Source of the DNA: Chaenocephalus aceratus
Taxonomy: Eukaryota; Chordata; Actinopteri; Perciformes; Channichthyidae
Assembly (NCBI GenBank): GCA_023974075.1
Contig: CM043785.1
Span: 26,448,525-26,512,524, forward strand
DNA: 64,000 nucleotides
Direction of reading: 5' to 3'
This document shows, in pieces, positions 57,001 to 64,000 of this stretch. Position 1 is the stretch's first letter. The number at the start of each line of letters is the position of its first letter. The position numbers and the translations under genes were made by a program. The notes under the pieces are model-generated. The model searched no databases. It saw nothing but the letters and a program-made list of their open reading frames with translations, and was not told the DNA's origin.

Positions 57001-57537
57001 GCTTAGCTTATTAATGGTAGCTCGGTAGAATACACGAACGGCAACTGTAATTACTGACCGTACGGTTAAATCACCCGGAGTATACTGTCTATGAGTATTT
57101 CGTGTGTGTTTGCAGACATTCTCCTGCTATGAGATACATGTAAGGCCATGTGCTAACATCGGTGTTGAGGTCTGGGAATGCTCGTTAGCCCTCGTGTTTA
57201 CCTCGGTAGCATAGCATAGCATTAGCATAGCATAGCATAGCATTTACACAGTCGTGGTAGATACATTGTTTTTTTGTTGTGTACCCGAATCTCCCGCTGG
57301 TCCAAACAAAGTAGGAACAGCATCATCCTCCAATATCAGCTTTGCAAGTCCGAAGCTAAACATTGTTAAGTTTTTAAAGCTTTGGTCCGTGAAATGCCGC
57401 GCACACACAACAGTACCGGCTGGTAAATCAGCTGGAACAGTGTTAAAAAGGAATGTCAACCACTGACTTCGTCGTGGTCGTACTGCAAACATTGTGGATT
57501 TCTCCACACAAGACAGGCAACAGACCCTCCGCGACAT
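54014..57537 (-). pseudogene. Nine-exon THAP/DDE transposase gene (Kolobok-like), nearly intact
   Basis: Exons (approximate): 57250-57537 THAP; 56319-56521 with SVGTQT-type repeats; 56103-56180; 55904-55980; 55629-55809; 54917-55155; 54609-54780; 54346-54494; 54014-54189. Almost every boundary has GT/AG. The THAP finger shows CLSC, QWLTFL, CARHF and AVPTLF (C2CH plus AVPT box). Exons 3-5 read VAVAGDMRADSPGHSAKFGS (first Asp), SNGVGGSYHMEKEGLKRCLD and YIVTDRHP (second Asp with nearby His); exon 7 reads LKLSHHYQTSSLESFHNLIL with a likely catalytic Glu. Later exons give MHHNENAGRDQATTAAGKL and VDELTRLVFHKVFLDPTPFV. An in-frame TAG at 55693-55695 and a frameshift in exon 6 break it. Proteins of this architecture recur in fish; assignment to Kolobok is by THAP plus DDE plus the TTAA-type end at 57855. 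Confidence 0.8.
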
Positions 57538-57603
57538 GACTGGATAGAGCTTTGAAAAGAAGCAGGTTTTACGACACTTAATATGGTCGGCTGGCAGAGG
57601 AAG

Positions 57604-57655
57604 CGACGTCACGCGGTGCAGCTACGTCACGCGGTGCAGCTACGTCACGCGGGGC
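57604..57655. repeat. 18-bp tandem repeat upstream of the THAP gene
   Basis: Three units of GCAGCTACGTCACGCGGT type immediately upstream of the THAP exon. The TACGTCAC core resembles a CRE/ATF site, so a promoter role is possible but is inference. Confidence 0.7.
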
Positions 57656-57856
57656 AGGAAGTAAACAATGGAAACTGAGAAATCTCCAACGAGGCTTTTG
57701 GGGGAGGTCTTTTCTGTGTTAGAGTTTTACTCCCTACAGGGTGTACTTTGAGGGGTTTTGACTTTGCAGACTGTTTACATGCATGGACACCTTCATAACA
57801 CACAAGGAGATGGGTAATAACCGGAAAAGCATGCAATGGGCCCTTTAACGCATTTA
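57655..57856. mobile_element. Terminal region of the Kolobok-like element
   Basis: Closely similar to 3777-3970 (GTGTTAGAGTTTTACTC, CTACAGGGTGTACTTTGAGG, GGTAATAACCGGAAAAGCAT) and ends ATGGGCCCTTTAA with a TTAA target motif. It lies beyond the 5' end of the THAP gene. The opposite terminus was not found, so the element may be truncated on the low-coordinate side. Confidence 0.75.
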
Positions 57857-58305
57857 ACACGTGCAGAATGGCTCGCCCCATACATCCCACCAGGGTATGG
57901 CTGGGGTAGGCTCAGACCCGGCGTCATGGGCGGGCCCCATGGGGTCGTGTATTTGAAAATACACGACCGGAACAAATCTGCCACTTCCTTACAGTGCCCC
58001 TCCTCCAACACACACGAACGCGCACATGACCAATGAGGGCACGAGATAAGTTTGTGCACAGATGGAAGGCTGACAGGCAGGTAGGCCATCCAGTTACTTT
58101 AGCCGGGCCGGCTCAGATGATTGGTCGTGGTTTTTACAGTACTACGGCTTCCACAGATGATGTTTTTTTATGGATTTTTTATGGATTTTTTGTCAAAGCA
58201 CTTCAGATATTCATTGCTATCGGGATGTTAAGAGCATTCCATGGAATATAACAAAAAGTTTATCTCGAGCCGGTTTCTCAAACTTACCTACCCCACCTTT
58301 AAAGG
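57857..58305. mobile_element. Second TTAA-type non-autonomous element (probable)
   Basis: The right end reads inward as TTAAAGGTGGGGTAGGTAAG and then TTTGAGAAACCGG, a terminus I recognise as a common fish TTAA-type repeat. The TTAA is at 58302-58305. The left limit abuts the preceding element and is uncertain. Confidence 0.5.
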
Positions 58306-58760
58306 AAATACAACTAATGTGTTGGGTTATATTAGCTGTACAATTTACCACATATGGTGTTCTTAGTTTCCATACCTCCTGTGTTTTATGAGCGACTTAT
58401 CAAGTCTTAGCAAACGGCATAAAACATGATTAAACATGGTAGTATATAAAACCATGCTCGTACAACCTATAGAAATGCAAAACCGCATCATTTATGAGAA
58501 AACATTTCATAACATTAACACAACATATTCGAGGTGGTTTTAAATAACATATTCGTATTTATTTATTTCTCCAAGTTATGTTTTTGTGTGCACTGAGGAG
58601 TCTCAAACAAGCGTTTGTTTAATCATTTTAAGATTGGCTTTAATCAATGTTTGAAAATGAATTCTTCATATATGATAAATGAGAGGTAACATTTTGTTTA
58701 TGGTATTATTTCCACATATTTCTCTCCATTCTTCCTTCTGCCAACGGTGTTGCAGTTTCT
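58306..58760. other. AT-rich spacer
   Basis: No gene or repeat boundary recognised. Confidence 0.5.
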
Positions 58761-58774
58761 CGTCTCTCCCGTTT

Positions 58775-58921
58775 TTGTGCTTAGTGCGTACGCATGGGTT
58801 AGAGTTTGCGTGGAGGACCGCATGTTTTCCCATCAAGTTAGTATTTTATAAATCGCAAACATTGCGTAGAAACTGGCGTACGCCATTTTTTGAGCGTATA
58901 TCCCTTTATAAATGAGGCCCC
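58775..58921. mobile_element. Harbinger-like terminal fragment
   Basis: Inward from 58921 it reads GGGGCCTCATTTATAAAGGG and then contains GCGTACGCCA and inverted GCGTACGC motifs, typical of fish PIF/Harbinger-like repeats. The partner end was not found. Confidence 0.45.
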
Positions 58922-59214
58922 TGATCACAACGTTCACACTCTGTGGTCACAAAGTACTCCACTAGCCCCCCCCCCCGTCGACTTTCCTGAAGTACTTCCC
59001 CGTTGATAGAAATCAACACGTAATGAATTAAGACCCCACGGTTTGATGATTGATACAGTAGGTGTGTGGGCTGTCTTTCATTTTGACACGCAGAAACATG
59101 TTATAATAAACATAGATACTGTATGTTAAATGGATATATCCGCCTTCTTTCATTTATCTTTCCATTCCCACAACAATATACATAAAGAAATGACATATTT
59201 TGGACATAGTTCGA

Positions 59215-59259
59215 ATGGTGATTAATCTGATTAAACATTTTAATCGTTTGACAGCCCTA
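59215..59259. mobile_element. hAT-type terminus (right)
   Basis: Inward it reads TAGGGCTGTCAAACGATTAA, the inverted counterpart of 50740-50800. Followed directly by (TA)n at 59260-59277. Confidence 0.6.
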
Positions 59260-59321
59260 ATATATATATATATATATAGCTACAATATCTATACACAGAC
59301 CCATCACACACCTGCTACTAT

Positions 59322-59685
<364 letters not shown>

Positions 59686-59703
59686 CTGCCTCCTCACTCC
59701 TCC

Positions 59704-59781
59704 TCACTCACTCACTCACTCACTCACTCACTCACTCACTCACTCACTCACTCACTCACTCACTCACTCACTCACTCACTC
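59704..59781. repeat. (CACT)n tetranucleotide array
   Basis: About 19 perfect CACT units, starting 20 bp after the TGCC array. Confidence 0.97.
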
Positions 59782-59784
59782 TCT

Positions 59785-62700
59785 CACACTTCTCTGCAGA
59801 AACATTCAAGCTTGGATTCAATGAAATGAAAAAGAAACAATGAAGAAACATAAATATGGAACATGAAAAACCCACATAAACATACACACGCACACACACA
59901 CCTCCCTGCATGGATTCAATTGCCTCTGTGTTTGTAATTATGGCTCAGCAGGAAGTAGAACAGAGCACCTGGGTGCCCTGCAGTGGAATACACTCTGAGT
60001 GAACTCTGTATATGAAAACCTCTCTAATCTAGGAAATAAAGGTTGAACTACTCTTGTGCCTAGGCAGTTACATTTCAATTTCAAATACCAGGATGGATTG
60101 TATTTCTATATCTATGCTTTCCCATGTGGCCTGTTTTTTGCTGTGGAGGTAGATTTACTCACATACTGCACAAACAGTGACGTTGAAAACATTACACATT
60201 CATTAACACAATGGTTTGTTTGTTTGTTGCCTTGCTAGCAAAATGAAACACTGAATGTATTCAGTCCACTAGAGAAGAACACAATGTATACACACACCAA
60301 AAAAGCAAATGTTTTCAACTATAACTAATGTAATAATACAATAATTATTTACATTGTATCTTTCATATATGACTGTCAGGACATATATACACTTCTTGCT
60401 CTTTTTCTGACTGTATACCCTTTCATTTTCTTAGTTTCTCTTATCCCCAATTGCCTTTTTACGCAGGGTTAAAGTGGTTTTAATCAATAGGCAGTGGCTT
60501 TCAGTACGAATTACTTTGCCAGTCTATTTCATAGGAAAATAACAGGCTTTTCTAATGTTTTTTATTTGAACTCATTTGCCGTTTCACTGTGGCAGGTAGG
60601 GTGTGTGTGTATCTAAAGGCATTGTTTCTCGGGAAGCAATTTTCCACTGTTTGCAAGCAATGTGAAAAATCACAATAGCAATTGAAATGACTAGTATAGT
60701 ATAACTGTATACGCTAAGCTCTTAAGAAGAATAAAGAAATATACTTTTTATTATAGAAGAAATATCAGAAAAATGAACAATGTTGTATGATCGATCCAAA
60801 GCAGACCAAAATATCTCTATAACTGTTAGACTGTAGAACTTGGTTCAGAAGACATAATCCAAGTATTGAACGTCAATTCTGGAATAAAACTAAAAAGCCT
60901 TTCATCAGATGCATTTTCATGGTGAAATACAAAAAACATAGACAATTATTGTAAATGTTAGAATACAGGTGGGTTAACAATCCACAGATAACACAAAGAG
61001 CCTTTCCAATGCAATAATTTATTTTGTTTGCTTATTCATAGATCTATTTTTTATTCACTACCTTCATTTCCACCCTGGCTGCAGTTTTAGTCGTGAATCT
61101 GCTAAATGTAACTGTGTACTATCTAGAATGATATCTGAGTTTAACAATGATAGATCCTCTTTGTACTGTAAGGAGTGTTATGCTCGATCATGAAAGCCAT
61201 CATGACGTTTTTCATCCTTCTATTAACAATAAGAAAAATACTGATTTGGAGTTGATCTAGCCATAGGAAAAAAAACGAGTGTGTATGCATCATATTTACA
61301 GTGCATTTGATTACATTATAGCCTCTATAGCTGGAAACAGACAAGCGTAAATGACGGATTAAAGCTGTCAGCTTCTACAAGTTTGACTGTTCATTATCAA
61401 GTGATTTCAAATGACATGACCACAGGGCATGTTGGCAAATAATGTCTGTTTTTTATTCGTAACTGAATCCAATGAGGACTGAGGACTTATTATTTAGCTC
61501 TTCCCTGTGTGATCAGCAGTCACACTGACACTTGCAAGTACATTCCTCTTCATGTAGACCTTTGAAAGTCCTCAGTGGAGACTTGAAAGGCCACTTGGAC
61601 TCTGTCAAACCTGAAAACAGTCGGGAGGAAGCCAGCTCGCTTGTTTGTGCACTGCAGTTTCTTTGTATGGCGCTACAGGTGTGTGTGTCTGTTTGTGTTT
61701 GATATTTATTAAGATGCAATTCCCAAGAGAGAGAGTGAGGGGGGCGGGAGACTGGGAGAGAGGGAGATACCTGAAGTCAAACTGGAGAAGTGAAACACCC
61801 ACAGTTGGAACTAATACTATCCACTGTTCCACTCTCTCACTCTACCTGTCTCTATGTATTTCTCAGCTTAACAGCACTCCACTCAACCATGTCATTCCAA
61901 ACATGGCTGACGTTTCTTTTTCCCGTCAAAGTTTTTCACATGAACAAGTTTCTGAATTTGTTGTATTACAAATTCATTTCTAACATTTCTGACAGCAATA
62001 AACCTGCAGCAGGAAAAACATTTATGTAAAGAGTTATGGAAATACTTCACTTCCTCATACTCAGTTATGAAAAATACTGTGCACACCGCATTAGAAAACT
62101 GTAATAAGATGCTCCATTAGTTTGTCAGCGCTAGTGGCAATATGTAGCAGAAGAGGGAGAGGTATAAACTGGTGGTAATTGAAAACCAGAATCCCAATGG
62201 GAAGATGAGAGTAGCCATGCTATTAGATAGAATTAGCCACCCTCTCCCACAGGAGAGCACATTTAGACACTGCACGCACAAGTGCTTGTGTGAGCGGATA
62301 GTAGACGAGACATGTGTGTATGAGTCCATTTGTGGCTTTCGGAAGGCTAAAATCCATCACATTAAGGGATTACAATTTCCCACCCTCAGCATCATTTTGA
62401 CATTGCTCTTCATCAATGATTAATAAACGTTCATAAATTAATTAAATAAATAGAGGGGGATGAGGTTGGATCTAAAGTGGGTTTTTATTTGTACATTGAA
62501 TAAAGGATATGGTAGGTGAGTAGTAGAGTAGAGAAAAGTGGAACTACAGAGAAGGTTATGAATTCAGAATTTGATTACAGATGAGAGGACTAAGCATTAG
62601 ATGGAGGAAAGATGGAGAGAGGCATGAAGCCAAGGCCAGATTGGGCGGTATGTAAATGTATTGTAAAGTTCAAATTCAGTAAGGTGATTGCCTTTGCATC

Positions 62701-64000
62701 TGCGTCACTGAGTGCTAAATACTAATGGCTAGGTGTGTCAGTGTGTGTCTTTGTTTCTGTGCTGGCACATTTTAAAGAATCTAAAATAGGTTGTCTTTTA
62801 CTCCCAGTATTAAAAGCCTATAATTAGCTCACGCAGAAGGACATTACAAGCTGTTATGACCAAGGATGGATGACTGGGAGGATGAATGGATGGGTTATGT
62901 GTTTGGATAGGATGCATGCTTAAATATAGTTTTTGGTGGACATATTGTGTAATTGGGCAACTTAGAGGAATGATCTTGTGAGTAAATGAATGAAAGTAGA
63001 GGAGTAAAGATATGAATTAATTAACACGTGCCACTATGAGGTCTATAGCTGTCCTTGAAGCAGTTGTCCTTAGAAATACATTGCATTTGTCACAGTTAAC
63101 ATAAAAACATCTCATTTCCAGCAGTTATCTTAAAATGTGACTTTTATATTCCATATTTCACTTTATTTCATCTCCAAAACAATATCAAAACCAATGATCT
63201 GATATGCAAAGGCAGTGTAGTGAAGCATGCATCTACATTGGTTCAGTCAAACGTTTTGCTTGATGAAGCCTAAAAACTCCATCATTTAGTGAATCAAAAA
63301 TAGTGTAAACCAGACAGGCGCTACAAGTGAAAAGAGGATTTACATGAGAATGGACTTTCTGTTTACAGCAGACATACTGCATTTCTTAATTTAGCAGACA
63401 GTATACATGCAGTATGGTAATGGAGTCTTGACACTGGGACATAGTCAATTTCAGACAGATAAGGTTATGCTCCGTTGTTTCTTGACTTCTCTTTTTTAAA
63501 TAATATCTACAGCTATCTCAGATAGAACAACTGCTTAACGTCTAAGATGCCAAACTGGGACATAAAGTATCTAATGGAGCTGAGAGTTGCATTTTTAGAC
63601 ATGGACACATTTTTCTTTTTCATTTTCCACCTCTTAAACTACATATATAATCAGTAACAGTTTAGTTTTTGGTTTTTGAGCCATGATAACCAAAATTAGT
63701 ATTTCCCTCCAGCAGGATGTGGAACATTTCAAGGCCTATGAGCACCATAAATATGTGACTTCAATGATAAATCTGTGCTTCTTAGGAACAAAGACAAAAA
63801 AGCCTATACACCCTTACAGATTGCAGATTTTTTTTCTATCTGCAGACGTTTGATCATGCACATTGACTTACGTTCCATCTTGCATTCTACCATATAGTCA
63901 ATTTTATATAACATTTGAATCTGAGCTACTGTAACTTCAAATGGTGAAGGGGGAATGATGTTCTATTATTTAAAGAGTATTCTCTTTACCAAATTAAACA
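59785..64000. other. AT-rich spacer
   Basis: No domain-bearing frame, no paired inverted repeats and no RNA gene recognised. GAGA-rich near 61720-61765. It could be intronic or intergenic. Confidence 0.6.

Noticed and set aside
57244..57537. A host THAP-domain transcription factor gene
   Set aside because: The downstream exons carry transposase-type DDE blocks, an internal stop and a frameshift, and the flank matches a dispersed transposon end.

Overview
This window is teleost fish genomic DNA, most likely from a spiny-rayed fish. The basis is its mixture of long (CA)n microsatellites and fish-typical transposons: L2/CR1-clade LINEs, DIRS tyrosine-recombinase retroelements, Ty3/gypsy, many hAT elements, a THAP-type Kolobok-like element and short inverted-repeat elements. 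I found no convincing exon of a host gene, tRNA, rRNA, operon or CRISPR array. Nearly all long open frames are transposon remnants or microsatellite translations. The window reads as a repeat-rich intergenic region or a very large intron.

Layout: 1-3330 is AT-rich spacer with a CA repeat. A Kolobok-type inverted-repeat element lies at 3331-3970. An L2 LINE 3' end (4565-10129) is split by a 4.9 kb DIRS element (5047-9954, minus strand). AT-rich spacer with a (CA)n follows to about 16.9 kb. A 5'-truncated L2 copy (16890-19647, plus) keeps its YADD reverse-transcriptase core. At 22.1-24.3 kb a tandem repeat adjoins a solo LTR (22544-24340, TSD ATAAC), which itself carries a nested 1.05 kb inverted-repeat element. 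From 25.5 to 32.7 kb is a composite bracketed by hAT-like termini. It holds a transposase N-terminus, a second DIRS copy (26514-31207) and a BED-finger hAT (31306-32446). A broken ZMYM1-like hAT transposase and a MITE with near-perfect inverted repeats follow (32.9-34.3 kb).

From 35809 to 43490 is a minus-strand Ty3/gypsy element. Its pol gene is interrupted by a hAT (37473-39773) that contains another hAT (37980-39152), and its 5' LTR is interrupted by a third (42053-43422). All three have exact 8-bp target duplications. Further right are a 1 kb inverted-repeat element (44023-45022), paired (TG)n/(AC)n tracts, a small hAT MITE (46294-46832) and more spacer. From 51.9 to 57.9 kb is the most gene-like part: a nine-exon THAP/DDE transposase gene (minus) facing a three-exon cysteine-rich mini-gene resembling the P2X7 receptor C-terminal domain (plus). 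A hAT with 8-bp TSD sits in an intron of the latter. Near 59.3 kb lies a roughly 360-bp TGCC tetranucleotide array followed by (CACT)n. The rest is spacer.

The most instructive signals are the two DIRS copies. Both retain gag, RNase H and tyrosine recombinase but lack a recognisable reverse transcriptase, carrying instead an in-frame 45-bp repeat array. Copy 2 preserves the inverted terminal repeats and the internal complementary region with a 3-bp AAC/GTT core that also marks both insertion sites, where there is no longer target duplication. The THAP transposase facing a P2X7-tail-like gene is the second system worth pursuing.
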